Shown here one piece after another: positions 1-13,024 of a stretch of 64,000 nucleotides of DNA. Position 1 is the stretch's first letter. The number at the start of each line of letters is the position of its first letter. The stretch is from NCBI RefSeq assembly GCF_016859285.1, contig NC_053410.1, forward strand, positions 21,221,558 through 21,285,557, given 5' to 3'. The DNA is from Xiphias gladius. Its lineage: Eukaryota; Chordata; Actinopteri; Istiophoriformes; Xiphiidae. The notes below the pieces were generated by a model. It searched no databases. It was not told where the DNA came from and worked only from the letters and a program-made list of their open reading frames with translations. Made by a program: the position numbers and the translations under genes.

Positions 1-194
1 ATTATTGTGGTTTAGGAGAAGCTTTACACCACTCAGTTCTAGTGAAGACTTTAAAGTGTTGTCTAGTAAAGGGAGGCTGGATTGATGAATGTATTTAAGC
101 ATTCTGAGATGCGGGAGGAGAGTGGTGAACACAATGCTGCTCACTGATGCGTTAAAACATCACATTGTCTGATTGACACTTGACTGTTGCTTAG

Positions 195-370
195 TCAGTC
201 CACCACTTTGGTCCAGATTGAAATGTCTCAACAACTACTGGCTGGATTGCCATGAAATCTGGCTCAGACATGAGTGATTCCCAGAGGGTGAATCGGAATG
301 ACTTTGGCGAAATCCCTGACTTGTTATCTAGCACCACCTGCAGGTCAAAGATTTCACTCATCCTGTGAAA
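195..370. repeat. Teleost interspersed repeat fragment
   Basis: The phrases GAAATGTCTCAACAACTACT, GGATTGCCATGAAATCTGG and CCAGAGGGTGAATCGGAATG occur in this order with usual spacing. They match from memory a diverged, high-copy sequence found in introns of many teleosts (consensus near 'ATCTCAACAACTATTGGATGG ... TTGCCATGAAATTTGG'). Ends are approximate and I cannot assign the family without a repeat library. Confidence 0.5.
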
Positions 371-2124
371 TATGTCAGTATTCATTCCTGGTTCCTGGAG
401 GACGATGAATTTATGCAGATTGGGGTCAGATCTAGAGTCATTACAGACCTAAAAGAACAAGTACAGAGGTCAATTTGTAAGATCATCAGACTGACGCCAT
501 GTTGTTTATATAACAAATCAATGATCTACTTAACCATTTGCGATTTTAAGTGCGAAGGGATATTTTTTGTTTTTTCTTTGGCAGTTGCTGCCCGATTTTC
601 AAAGGACCACAAAATAAAACCACTGACAATATAATAAAACTGTGAATGCCGTTTTTAAGGATGGCTTCTCTTCTGATCTGAGACTGTGGACAGACAACTC
701 ACCGGCAGTTCCACGCTTCAGATACACTTCTACAACCCAGAGGTCAGAACACAGTGACCTCTGAGTGTCTCCTTTTAATAATAATAAAGCTGGACGAAGC
801 TCATTTCCCACATAATTCATTATGTGTAGACAACACACGGTGTCGTTTTGCTTTGAGGGACATTGAGAGTGAATAGGTTTGAGTTGGTGCTCCGGTGATG
901 TCATCAGGGAACAGTGTGTCCTATTGTTGTGTTAATTACTGCTCAATGAACTCATGCAGATGAACTGTAGCTTTGCTTAAAGCCTCAGGTAAGAATATGC
1001 TCCCCAGTTAATAAGCTGTGTAGTATACTTTGTGCAACAAAGGGGGGTGTTTAAGAATTTAAATTGAAGCAATTAACTTTTGGGAATCAAGTTAATCAAT
1101 TACACTCAAGGCACTTCAGATGTTTAATGGGCAGAATTCCCCGTTCTTTTGCATGAGTTATGGGGACGTTGGTTGGGATACAAAGTTACCCCGGCACCAG
1201 AAACAACCCTGGAGAAAATGGCGGACCCAGCGTGAGAGCGTAGCTACTGTAGCACCAGTAGCCGATCTCAGGTGAGCCATGTAGAACGAAAGGTGACAAA
1301 CACTGTCAATGCTGGAACTCAATTGTTTTCGTTTTCTCCTGCTCTGGGCTCTTAGAGGTTTACACTCATTCCCAAAATTTACTGTAGGAAATTTGAATTT
1401 TTAATAGTTGATTACCCTGAAAAGGGGCAGAACTGTAACATGGCTGAAACATTAAATATTTCAGCGAAGAGGTGAATTACTTCTGCTGTGCCGGAGTAGT
1501 TAACCCTGGCAGTCATTTACTATCAAGAAAAGTCAATCTAATTGAGTTACCTGAATGTAATTATTGTAAAAATAAAACACAGTTTTTTATTTTAAAAGTA
1601 AAACTACTTCTCCTACTAACTCACACATAGAATATTTCTCGTCTTATATTTGTCTTACACTGGTCAGAGATTTGGCAGTGGTACTCCAGTAGTAGGTAAT
1701 GTTACCTTAAGCCGCAAGCCTCAGGCAGAGATGAGGAGCAGGCAACAGAGTTCAGCCCCAGGTTTTGTGATTTTCAGACTTGTAGTTTTCAGCGGCAGCT
1801 GATGCTGATTCAAACCAGAATTATACTTCTCTGGGCTGCAAAGAAGTGAGAGTGCATGGCGGTTGCTCAGATAGGTTTACATGCAGGTTTCTTTTATAAC
1901 AGTATGTAGTACGTTTTGCTTTCATCTCTATTCGGAACCCAAGTCCTGACAAGAGTTGAATCAACCAAGCTTTGCTTGATGCGCAGGCCCGCACAACGCA
2001 TTGTTGAGATTCAGGAGGTCTGCACGTCGGCGCCTGTGTGAGCCTCTGTGACCCATAACACCCTTCTCTGCATATCTCTCCGCTTTGCATCTATGAGAAG
2101 ACTAATTCCACCAACTGCATCAAA

Positions 2125-2143
2125 TGATGTCATAGTGACATCA
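2125..2143. repeat. Perfect inverted repeat, CRE-like arms
   Basis: TGATGTCA and TGACATCA are exact reverse complements separated by TAG. The left arm is one base from the CRE consensus TGACGTCA. It is as likely to be part of an interspersed repeat as a regulatory site. Confidence 0.4.
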
Positions 2144-2755
2144 CTTGAGGCAGTTTATCAAATTTCTCACAACTTCCTCTGCAGACAAAATAATGCTCAA
2201 TTCAACTTTTTTTCACATGTGCAGTAGTACTCCCCAAGACCTGTAAACAGACTTTGATGCGAAAAATTGATGGAGTTCCCCTTTAAAATAATGCTGCAGC
2301 ATGGGTTTTGACTTGTCAGCACACAAAAAATTCAGCAGACTGACTGAAGGAGGCAGATAAAGAATACGTCTGGTGATATTCTACGTTTTAACACAACCAT
2401 AACCAAAAGATGAATGTATCCTGTTGCACTAGGTGACATGTTCCGTCATTATAATGAACCACTGTTTGAGTAATGTTTGCTAAAAACTACACTGTCCAAC
2501 TGTTTTAGGAAATTAAAAATTAAACGTAAAGTTCTGGACTGTATGTTACAGTTACAGGTAAGACTTATCCCTTAATGTTTTCAAATCAATGTGGTAATAA
2601 TGTACCGATGATAAAATGCTGCACGCGGCATTTTTAAAATAGCTCTGCATGAAAGGTGTTGACGTGCAGGTCAGGGTGCAGTTTGCCAGTGTGAACACTA
2701 TCACAGGTCTACACACTTCATGTGTGTGTATGTGGTGAAGCAAGGGTTATGAGAG

Positions 2756-5205
2756 AAGACAGAGTGGAACAGGCAGCAGCTTCGATTGAGGAATGACGCC
2801 AAGAAACCTATAGCATTGTAAGTTTCCAACAACCAGTGAAAACCCCACTTTTGTCTAACTAGAAATCATTTTAATACTGATCTACAGTGACCTCCAGCAA
2901 CCCCACTTCCTCCTTTCTTTCAGCTGCAGTCGATGTCCCAGGTCAGGTCAGATCCCTCTGTACACGTGAGTACTTTGTGCAGTTCCTTGCACACATGTTA
3001 GCATGAGTTCACAAATCCAATTTCCAGGCATGTAAGGCACAGAGCTGACCTTTATGTGTGTGTCCTCATGTATTTTCAGTGGTACGATTGGCTCTGAAAA
3101 CATGGATAACATTGACAACATGGATGAAGACTTTCACCCACTGAGCCTGAGGAGGAGCATCTTGCCCCCATACACAGCTACAGCACGGTGAGACACTTTT
3201 ATCACACACACAAACTGTACCTTCACTGTGGATCTACAGAGCTGTTTCTTTAACTTGAAATGTTCATTTTGCACTATTTAGCGTAATAGATTCTAACGGA
3301 ACAGATTCTGATAAATAATGTGTAAACTTGTGTTTTTGTGCCAGACGAACCACCATCCCTGGTTATACGGGCAAGGCGGCCTACGCGAACTCCGGTGCTG
3401 ATGCTGCAGTATCTGTCCCAGCCATCTCCAGTCCTGCTTGCTCCTCTGGGTGAGTCTTCACAGTAACTGTGAAGTGTCATCAGTCATGAATTTGTTTTTC
3501 AAGGACTCAAAGCAAACACTATTTCATTCACTAATTGCAGCTATTTTAAAAAATCTGTTATCGCCTTCATTTTGTGTCCTTTTTTGTATTTTGAAAATAT
3601 TCTGTTGTATCCAATGAGCTTTTTCTTTCTCCCACCAGAACTCATATCCTCAAAACACATTTTTTTTATATGGTTTTTAAGACATTGGACAAGAATTATC
3701 ACAAATGTCCACTGGAGGGCAATCTAATGCACTACCTTGACATCATACCTCAAGTTATACTCCCAATTCACCTTACAGATGTGCCCATATATCTACATCT
3801 CAAAGGAATCATCATTATTACCAACATTATAGTGGTCTATAGTTTTGAGTCTGTATTTAGTTATTTAATAATCATAAAAAACATTTTTTATAAGTAAATA
3901 GAGGCTCAATAGAGTAAAATCTTCATAACAAACATTGCAAAAGACAGGCAAAGGTTGGCTCTTCAGTCAGATCCAACTTAAGTCACGCCCAGACAATGCA
4001 AGGGTTGCTCCTTCCTGAGATTTATGACAAGATTAATCTTTATGCACAATTTAACCTTGCCAATAACAATTGCAACAGCAGACATCCTTTAGCCTAAATC
4101 CTTTTGCTACAAGTCTTAAGAAGAAAGGATCAAGGCAATCCAGTGTCAATCCTGCACTCAGTCTGATTGAAGGAGCAAATAACAAAAAAAATATCAAGAA
4201 GAATACAAGATATATTTGCAATATTATATTTCAAGGGAAATAAGGGAGAATAAAATGAGATAGATTAGGAACAACTACAGTGTTATTGGTAAATGAGAAC
4301 GTGGGATGGTTACAGCAGTAAAATAATTCCATTTCTAATGTCTTCCTGTTTTTATTTAGATGTATTTGTATTTTATTGTGAAAATTGGAAGTCTTGGAAA
4401 ATTGGGGAGAAAATGACAAGGTTCATTTGAGGGCAAAAGAACTTGCATTGAGGATATTTCACAGCAGATTTCTGGGTTTATTAAATGTCATCAAACGCAA
4501 GTGGACATGTTTCATATGAGAGAATTTAATCTTATTTAAGTGTTAAACAGTCAGCTTAACTGAGATAATGTCAGTTTACAGGAATCCCTCTGCTCTGGGA
4601 GTGTTGGCTGTCTGTTAAGGAGGCGTAACCCTGTTTCGTAGTTGAGCGAACTTTACCGGCTTTTGGAGCAGGCATCTCCAGATGGCTGAATCCAGAGCAG
4701 CTCGTGGTAATCGTGGTTTTTCACAACCCAGATCCATTTTCCTGGTGCCCGGCACCCCCAGAGATCTGTTTCCTCTGTTGATTAGGCTGGCCTCCCATAT
4801 TTTTTCCTCCAAACAGAGAAAAGACAGGTCCTTGGATTGATTAATTGTCTGCTGCAACGGTCAGACGTCCACAGGATTTTTGCTTGCTAGAGTTCACTCC
4901 TTACACATGTGGGTATTTTTTAAGTCTCATACTGAAGTCTTCTTAATTATTGAATCTCTAACTATGAAGATTACTGTTGGGTTCTTGGATTTTTACTTCA
5001 TCCAGAATAATTTATAATTTAATGACTCATAAAAATAATTACATATTTTCACAGGGCAACCGAAGAAGCACGCAGTCCTGTTTTTGGCCATGCGGCACCC
5101 CTGTCCAGAATGGTGACCACTATAACCCCCTATAACCCCTTCCTGAGACTTGCACTTCCTGTCTCACACACAAACACACGAGGAGACATTAGACAAAGCA
5201 GATGA
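2756..5205 (+). CDS. spmip7: 3' part of a spmip7 (spata48)-like sperm microtubule inner protein gene
   Basis: Five consecutive exons join in phase 2 with no stop: about 2756-2817, 2924-2965, 3080-3187, 3345-3449 and 5055-5205, ending in TGA at 5203-5205. Donors are GTAAGT, GTGAGT, GTGAGA and GTGAGT; acceptors of the later exons are CAG. The joined reading includes GQIPLYTGTIGSENMDNID, then RRSILPPYTATAR, IPGYTGKAAYANSG, and a tail with SRMVTTITPYNPF. The GYTGK motif and position directly upstream of ikzf1 on the same strand fit SPMIP7 (SPATA48, C7orf72), the human left neighbour of IKZF1; members of this group line the inside of sperm axonemal doublet microtubules. The first exon's acceptor is weak, and an in-frame TGA at 2750-2752 bounds it on the left. 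The N-terminal part of the protein is missing. The family call is by motif and synteny, not by alignment. Confidence 0.65.
3450..5054 (+). other. Last intron of the spmip7-like gene
   Basis: This 1.6-kb intron has donor GTGAGT and acceptor TTTTCACAG. It is AT-rich, and no internal exon was found. A short minus-strand reading frame at 4615-4857 lacks splice support and a known motif. Confidence 0.6.
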
Positions 5206-5433
5206 GAAAGTTTTGAAGGTGTAAGCTTCCTTTTTATGCCATTCAATCTGTTTGTATGAATACGTCTATAATGATGTGATGTCAGTGACTGATTTGGAGT
5301 GAGTTGGAGAATAATGAGATGGCCCATTATCATAATTTCCCTGATTTAGATGAGTGGTTTTCTAACTCTGGGTAGTGAGCGCTTGCATTATCCTCTTGAA
5401 CATTCACTCTCTCGCTGACTCGCTCGCTCGCTC

Positions 5434-5435
<2 letters not shown>

Positions 5436-5514
<79 letters not shown>
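5436..5514. repeat. (GT)n microsatellite
   Basis: A nearly pure GT tract of about 79 bp, preceded by a short CTCG-rich run. It creates a spurious frame of alternating Val-Cys. Confidence 0.95.
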
Positions 5515-5515
<1 letters not shown>

Positions 5516-6978
5516 TGTCATGAAAGGCAAAGAGAGGGAAAGAACAGAGAAAATACTGAGGGAAGAGAGAATTTTCTGCCCTAACATTACATATTTAACA
5601 GTATAAACAATGGTGGGTATAATAGATCCATTCTGAGTAACAATTTGGTTTTAACCAAAGCTAATTTGCTCAGGAAACACATATTAAATGCAGTCTGCTG
5701 TCTACACTGCACACATCATACTGTATAAAGGTGTTACTTTTCTTTTAATGCAAATCTACATTATTAAGTGTCTGCCGGCTATAGCTTTATGTCTGTGGTT
5801 TATGCAGCTTCACGCTAAGACAGGAAATAGGGATGAGCTGGTTTTCCTGTTTCTCTTCATCTATATTTTGTTTAGATTTACATTTCACAAGGATTTGTTC
5901 TTGAACACACTGCTGATTTTGTGAAGAGTTAAGGTTGTGCGATCACTAATGCATCACTATTCTAATCCACATCTCAAGTATCTTACATTTATTGACATTA
6001 AAGGAGGTAGTCTGAGGTTTCAGTATTGCACTTCAATAAAGCTGAGGGACTCAAAAAAAAGGAGGGTCTAAATTGAAGAAGCAGAGGCTAATACATCCTG
6101 AGTTATAGTCTTTAGTATGGGTAAACCTCCAAAAATATTGGACATACATTTCCCGTAACGCAGCTCTCTAGCATCTTTTATTAGAGATCATCAGGAAACT
6201 TGGGAAAACGCCCTTCAGAGTTGCATAAGACATTAATAAATTGTAAACCTGTTTTCACGGGCCATATAGTACTATTTTAAAATGTAATTTCTTGTTACTC
6301 AAAAGTAATCAGTTACATTACTTGTTACCTTATTTCAGTACTCAGCACAGCTCAGTCAAAATCAAAACTCAAAATCCTCCAAAACTATACTTGAGATACT
6401 CTATAGTTAACATGCAGAAATAGTGAGCGAGACATTATTTTCTCAATCAGTCTGCGTACATTTGGGAGGTATTTACTGACCAACGACAGCTAGCTTAGCC
6501 CTGCAGCAGTTCTGTCCTCAGAGTGAGGCCACGGGGTTCCCTCATCCTCCAACTCTGAACAAACCCAGGTAACTCCCAAATGTGGGCTAATGGGTGATGT
6601 TAGCAAGCCAGCTAACAACACACAACACGTGTAAAAAATTTGGAATTCCTCATTTTAAGAGTTCAGAGTTACTAACCATACCAACACACACTGTAGATTT
6701 GTTAAGATTTATCCTTTGCATTGCAGTGGATCCAGTAAATCTAGAGAGCACACTCTTCCTTTTGGCTTGGTGATGGACGTCTAGTAACCACCAATTCATG
6801 TGCTGGACTATCTTGACATGAAGCTTACATTCAGAAAGCTATGCTTCCTCTTTAACCACATTATCAAATGAGGGAGGAACCAGACTTTGCTGCGACTAAC
6901 TAAAGCATTTTCAAACTAATTTGTGATCATCTTTTCATCAACTTAGGACTTTTGGAGATGTTATAGATGCTTAAAAAT

Positions 6979-7832
6979 ATAGTTTGATGTTTTGGGAGCT
7001 TATTATGAGCTTATTAGCTTTTTTGCTGAGAGTTAGAAGAGAGGATTGATACTACTCATTTCTGTATGCCAAACATGAAGCTGCAGCAAGCAGCTGGTTA
7101 ATTTAGCTTAGCATAAAGACTGAAAACCCTGAAATAGCTAGTTTGGCTCTGTCAAAAGTAGGGCTGTCACTTTTTCAAAAAGTCAAACTTGAACGAATTT
7201 GAACTAGCATGTTAGCGTATTTAACGACTTCGCTGGCGAGCTAGCAGGTGAGTCCTCAGATTTGTTGTCGTTGTAGAGTCAGACACCAGCTTTTAACAAA
7301 GTCGGCAAACACTGGCAATTTTGTCATCTACAATGAGGAACCCAAAATACTTCCACACGCTGCTTGGTGCCATGATAATCCAGTTCACACAACTTAGCTT
7401 GCAAGAGTCCTCTTTCATTGTTATTTATTAGCTTGCAATAAATGCAATAGGTCAAGCTGATAGTAAATTTTAACACCCCCTGCTGGACCACAAGGCAAAT
7501 TAATTCAAATGGTCTGATCCACTCACATGGCTGTAAATTTCATCACAGTTTGAATATTGATGTTATTATATTTTTTTTCCCACATTTGAATGAAAGTTCG
7601 AATTTCGAATAAATCCGATAACCAGCACCTCTAAAGCTCACTAATTAACACGTGATTATATGACTGTCTGCTGCTGGCTAGCTGTTTCCCCCTCGTCTTT
7701 ATGCTAAGCTAAGCCATCTGTCTCCCGGCTGTAGCTTCATATTTGGCGGACAGACATGAGAGTGGTATCCATCCTCTCATCTAACTCTCAGCAAGACCGC
7801 AAGGAAACGTGTTCCCATAAATGTTAAACTGT
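6979..7832. mobile_element. Fold-back type teleost repeat with long inverted arms
   Basis: The left arm (about 6979-7158) and right arm (about 7611-7832) are diverged reverse complements. The left contains GCTGAGAGTTAGAAGAGAGG and TTAGCTTAGCATAAAGACT; reading the right arm on the minus strand gives GCTGAGAGTTAGATGAGAGG and TTAGCTTAGCATAAAGACG in the same order. The right arm's CCAGCACCTCTAAAGCTCAC is also familiar from a common fish repeat. No transposase is present, so the element is non-autonomous. Boundaries are good to roughly 10 bp. Confidence 0.7.
7160..7610. mobile_element. Second repeat nested inside the fold-back element
   Basis: Sequence between the two arms starts near AGGGCTGTCACTTTTTCAAA and ends near GTTCGAATTTCGAAT. 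It interrupts the outer element between CTCTGTCAAAA and AATCCGATAACC, which are nearly adjacent in the outer repeat as I know it. The AGGGCTGTCA start resembles ends of some fish hAT-like elements. I did not find a clean target duplication. Confidence 0.45.
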
Positions 7833-9200
7833 TGTTTTAAAGCAGGTACTGTACCCAAGATGCAATTTGCTGTTGTGTTTAAGACCAATAAAACGGAGTA
7901 ACCCTCCTCACAGCAATCATAACTCTATCTGCTAAAAAAGCGCCCCCTCCTCGTCAGATTTTCCAGCCTGTGGTCTGAATCTCATCACTGGCTCCTTTTC
8001 AAAACAGGCTCACAAACATCATGATTGATTCAGCCACTATCCTCCAGGATCTCTCAATGCCTGCCTGGGCTGGAGATTAATTTCCTTTTCCTCATCTTAA
8101 TTTTTACTCATCGCCTCTCCATAAAAAGGCTAAATGTCAAGCATGCCTGACTCCTTCTAGTGACACATCTATTCCAGCAGATAATTACCATAAGGAAATT
8201 GATGCTTTAGTGTGCAGAGGGGAATTTAATTTACTCTGACATCCTCACAGCATAATGCATTCCTAAAGAAAGGGAGTTTTTCAGTTTGCAATTGACTTTT
8301 TAGATAAATTGGACTATTTAATGTGATTATCAGTCTTGAACGTCTTTGACTTATTAAGGTGTTGAAACCAATTAAGGGTTACATGCTGCTCGTGCTTCCA
8401 AATGTGAAACAGTGAATACTGCTTAAAGATCCATGAAATAAGAACCAGCCAGAGCCTATTGTTCCGTCGTCGACCAGCTACGATGCCTGATGATGTTTTG
8501 AGACTTGCCAGGTAATGATAATAATTACAGGAGCATGGTTTACCTCAGGTTGTGGATTAACCTGAAGGAGCCGAGGGTTATGTTCAGTTCCAGTTGTAGC
8601 TGTGGACTGCAGCCTGCACGCAAAGTATACTCTTAAATGCTACAGAATTAAATAATCTTATAAAACCTTGAAGCCCTCTGCAGAAATCTGCGTTAATGTG
8701 CAGGCAATTCCACATGACCAATAACAATTTACATGCCTTGTAGAAGTCAGACGTTAGGATGACTATGAGCAACTCAGCCAGTGGTGAGTGTCGATCCCAT
8801 TTTTGCAGTAACTCATCTAGACGTTGTCCTTGCAGTATTTTGCCACTCAGACATACAGTGAGTGAAGCTGCTGTGTCACCAAAGGGGAGAGTATCTCTGG
8901 GTCATGGAAGACCCCAGTCATGATTGGACACCTCTGCGTTCGCTGATAGCGCTGAGTCGTATTACAGTCCCAGCATTCCCTCTGTGTGGCCTCAAGAGTC
9001 GCCCATCCTGCAGCTTTTTCACACCTGCAAGAGTGAGAAAACTGCAGCCTCTGACGAAGCAGCGCTGGCTGTGTGGCCTTGAGGAAGTCAGCGAGCGTTG
9101 CTGCAATCCATATTATGGCCGTGAAGACACAGCAGGCCACAGCACTCCTGCCCAAAGTTCCTCCTTTTGCAACCAACTGCCTGAATGTTGTGCTTCTTAG

Positions 9201-9268
9201 GAGATAAGGGCAGCCTCCCACGAAAGGTGACTCAGCAATCCAGCACACGCAGCCTCTCCTGAGATAAG
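9201..9268. promoter_or_regulatory. Paired GATA-factor sites upstream of ikzf1
   Basis: GAGATAAG occurs at 9201-9208 and again at 9261-9268, exactly 60 bp apart. Both contain the GATA-factor consensus WGATAAR. They lie about 1.3 kb upstream of the probable ikzf1 first exon. GATA factors act in blood development, as Ikaros does, so an enhancer role is a reasonable inference, not an observation. Confidence 0.35.
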
Positions 9269-10549
9269 AGCGCTCTGTGGGGCCTGAGGACAGTGGGATA
9301 CTGTCCTCAGGAAAAACAGTCACAAGCAGAGAAAGCAGTGGCGTATAACCACCACTTATTCTGGGAAACAGAGTATAAAAACCCCTGCAACTTCATCAGC
9401 AGTGAATATATACACTGTAGGAAGGAAGGACTCTAGCTTAATAGTATAAGCTTTAAGTTCAAATTCAGTAATTACAGCAAAGATCCACACCAGCAGATAT
9501 TCAAATGAGATAATAATGACAAGATATATTTGAAAATGAGAGGTGATATATTTTAGCCAAACCAGAGGTGTAACTCATTATTTATTTAGATTTTTCCATC
9601 AATATTAATCCACAATTTATATTTCTGTTAATAATTTCAGACAATATATGGGTGCCCATCATTCTCTGGATTCAACCATACAATTGCACACAAGAGACTG
9701 ACACTTAGATTGGCAGTATAAGAAAATTGGAAAGTATCTATTAAACATCTTAAAAGGGTCTGGATATGTGATATGTGGCTGCTGCTGTACTGTCTTAAAA
9801 CTATCAGTATGAATGATGAAACAAGCGAGGGAGATGAAGTATTGCACCCTATCCAGATACATGTGCTGCAGACGGAGTGTGCTGATGGTTTACTAATTTA
9901 CATTTGATGTTATGCATCTCAGTTTCAAGTCGCTTCCGAGCAGTTTTTTGAATTTCTGATGTTAAAGTGTCGCGTAGAATAGAATATTGATGGAAGCATC
10001 TGAAGCTAAAATATCTCTGATCGAATTGGAGCCACAGTGCCAGTGGCGTAGTGTTGGTTTGTGCACCCCAGTGCACAAAACCAGGGGGAAAACCACATTT
10101 CACTGAAAAGAATGCATATCTGCAAAATAATCAACTTCAGGACTGAGCCACTGACTCACTTTATGTGCATCTTAAAACAGAAAGTAACAAAGAGTATAAT
10201 TCTAAAAGAGGAAACCAACTTGGTCAGGCTCAGACATAACCCTGATTGTGGACACCTGCTGATGTGATGGGGTAGGACGAGGGGCTCTGACACTAAAGGG
10301 ACCATCACTGGAGAGAAAGAGTAAAGTCAAGTGGATGAAAGACCATAGAGGAGGGGGGGGGGGAACTCATTATATGGGAAAGAAAACAGTTGTGTTAATT
10401 TCATGGACTGCTTCAGCGTGCCAGAACAGGTGACAGAAGGGGAGCTGTCCAATATGCAAGTGAGGAGTCCCCCCCTCATCAGCTTCCTCACTGAGAATGA
10501 AATAAATAAACAATGAACGGTCCACTCTCCTCGCGCGCCTCATCCCATC

Positions 10550-10850
10550 TCATGCATGGCTGCCAGTAATGGTCTACTGGGTGTCAGCTTTTATTGGCAC
10601 GGCACAAAGCAAGCGCCAGGGGCTCGGTGGCTCGACTCCCCGTTGCAGACTCGGCCTGTGGATAAAAGCAAGCAAAATGCCCTAGTCGAGCTCAGAGACA
10701 TAGTCATGTTGGGCTGGAACGAGGAAGTGCAGTGGAGAGGGGAGGGACTCAGGGCGCAGCTCCATGGGGCCGCCGCGGCGCTGCGACCTTCTGCACATGG
10801 AGCCGGGGAGAGTTGGAAGAACTTCATACTGCAAACTCAAGGAATAGCAG
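10550..10850 (+). promoter_or_regulatory. ikzf1: Probable ikzf1 promoter and non-coding first exon
   Basis: A GC-rich block with CpGs (around 10760-10790) ends in the donor AG|GTAAAG at 10851. An inverted CCAAT box, ATTGG, is at 10593-10597. No start codon in it leads into the Ikaros frame; the coding start is in the next exon at 15588. Vertebrate IKZF1 genes have a non-coding first exon, so this is the best candidate. The transcription start cannot be placed from sequence. The frame running through it (10556-11023) continues past the donor and is not taken as a protein. Confidence 0.5.
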
Positions 10851-12956
10851 GTAAAGTGACTTCCACCGCACTTTTCAGCTCCACGCTAATCTCGAAGACT
10901 TGCTCGACGCCGCGGAACTCGGATAGTTTGTTCTCGGGGCTTTTAGGAGACTTCTGCACCCGACTGGAAAAGACTCTCCTTAGAGTTTCGGTGCAGGTGC
11001 GCCGCAGCATCAGATCCCGTTAGTTGCGCGTGTTTCTCTGCTGATGCAGGACGTGTCAGGGATGAACAAAGCCGAGTACTTTTTAAAATTAAATACAGAA
11101 AAAACGATATTCATTTGTACTGCCGTATTTGTTTCTCTACAGCCAGTAATTTGAGGGAAGAAATGGAATGTTCCCCATTTTCCATGTGTCTTTTTCTTTT
11201 GGGAACATATGGATAAATTACTTCACAATGACGTAGATTTATGTAAAAATACTCATCTAATTTCTAAGGAGTCCTACTAATTATCCAGGCATTTCGTTCT
11301 CATTTCAGCCTCTTTAATACACTTTTAAATTCCTGTTAGAGCACCTGTTGCAACAGATGTGCGCGCCCAGTAAACCTCAGATAGTCCCTCGTTCTCTGGA
11401 GTTGAATAAAATATTAAAACGCGCATTTTCAGGAAAAAACAAACAAAAAAACAAAACAAAAAAAACCAGCTTTTAATTAAGACGCATATTTGTCAAGGGC
11501 CAAAGGACCGAATGTGGAAACATTTTAGAGCCGCTTGAACAGGAAATCAGTACGCACCGACCTACGCTGTGTCTATTGTCTCAGATGAATTAATAATCGA
11601 TAAATCGGATCATTTCTCATACCCTTAAAGCTTTCTATTCACTCGTTCGACCCACGGTCTCGGTTGTTAAACGTCTGTGTGAAGGGGGAGAAAAAAAAAA
11701 CGCGCACATGTAGGCAGGACTGATCAAACTTTTTTACAATGCAGACACTGAGGTGGAAAGTTGTTCATCAACGCCCAGAAAAAAAAAAAAAAAAAAAAAA
11801 ACACAGAAGAAGAAAGTAAGATTCACTGTCAAACTGCTGAGGAAATCAAGTGTTTTCTTCTTCTTTTTTTTTTTTTTAACCACGGCGCAAAACCTAGAAT
11901 TCTTGGTGGTAGACGCCGAGCCTCTGTAGAAAATATTTAAGCCCAGCTGGAGCTTAAAATGTTGATCACATGAAGGTTTAATTTACCCTTTCATAATTCT
12001 ATCTTGGCAGCAATTGTATCGGGGCGTTTGTGCGAGGTAAAGCTTTGAATCAATGAGTTTTCATCGTTTTGTTCACATCTTGAACTGTGGGACAGCATGT
12101 TCCTTTTATGTAGCCTAATTTGTATTTTCCTTTTTAAGCAAGTATGAATGCAATTGACGTTCTCATCTAAGTAAAATCTTATTTTTTGTGTGAAACCTTA
12201 AAGGGTAGTCAGTTACTCAGTAATTTCACTAAAATCAGACCTAAATGCAAACATTCGAGGGAAACTAACACTTGGCTAAAGGTCCCTAAAAAAAGTAAGT
12301 TTGATTTCAGATGTTGGAACTTGAGAGTGGACTCCAAGTACCTGCTCAGATAAGACTTTTTCAGAGCTCAGTTGGAAAAGAGAAGTGCTGAAAGTGCTGC
12401 AAATCTGTCTGCAGATACATTATCTTTCTTGTCAGTAGAAACAGAAGTAGGAGGGGGGCAGAGGAAGACAGACAGTTATTAAAATGATTGTACTGTCTGA
12501 ATCGCAGAGTAGTGAAGTGTGTCAGATGCAAATGAAGGAAACTTCTCTTCAGCGCACCTTTGCTCTTCCCTCACCCCCTCGATAGACTCCCAGAACACAT
12601 CCGCGAACCCTATCTACCCACTGACACCCATACATTTCATGACTCACTGATGAGAATTCCCCATGTGCATATGAACAACGGTGACCATGTACCACATTGC
12701 TTGGCAGCGTAGGACAATCTCTTTTCCTAATGGTTGATAAGAAAGTGCCCAGAGCTTCAATACCCCTCATGAAACCCATGGGAGTGAAAATTATTGAATT
12801 ATGAATTCAGATATTTTCATTAATTGTCAGTAAGTCTGCTTAGTGACTGTCTCAAGTGGAAACTTTTAGTAGAGTATATGAGTAAGTATCTAGAGTTATG
12901 ATTCATATTGTTTGATTGTGCATGCAATCAGTGAGAATGAAGTGACAAACGGTTAT

Positions 12957-13024
12957 GTCTATCTATATCTATATATATAGATATATATATAGATACAGAT
13001 ATAGATAGACAGAGATATATAGAT
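12957..13024. repeat. TATAGA/TATCTA palindromic simple repeat
   Basis: TCTATCTATATCTATATAT is followed by its approximate reverse complement ending ATACAGATATAGATAGA, so the strand could fold into a long AT-rich hairpin. Confidence 0.8.

Larger units (their letters stand above)
1..2750. other. Left-flank non-coding DNA (probably intron or upstream DNA of the spmip7-like gene)
   Basis: No reading frame here has splice sites or a protein I recognise. The stretch lies upstream of the first exon I can support (near 2756), so it could be an intron of that gene or could contain exons I cannot recognise. It holds one fish repeat near 195-370 and an 8-bp perfect inverted repeat at 2125-2143. The short reading frames are scattered over both strands and look like chance. 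Confidence 0.5.
5206..10540. other. Spacer between the spmip7-like gene and ikzf1
   Basis: About 5.3 kb without a supportable gene. It holds a GT microsatellite (5436-5514), a possible polyadenylation signal AATAAA at 6035-6040, a fold-back element (6979-7832) with a second element nested inside it, and a more GC-balanced block at 8850-9320 with two identical GATA-type sites. Overlapping frames on both strands at 8847-9323 have no recognisable protein and no splice support. Confidence 0.6.

Noticed and set aside
5375-5584. Frame with a long Val-Cys run
   Set aside because: It is the translation of a GT microsatellite.
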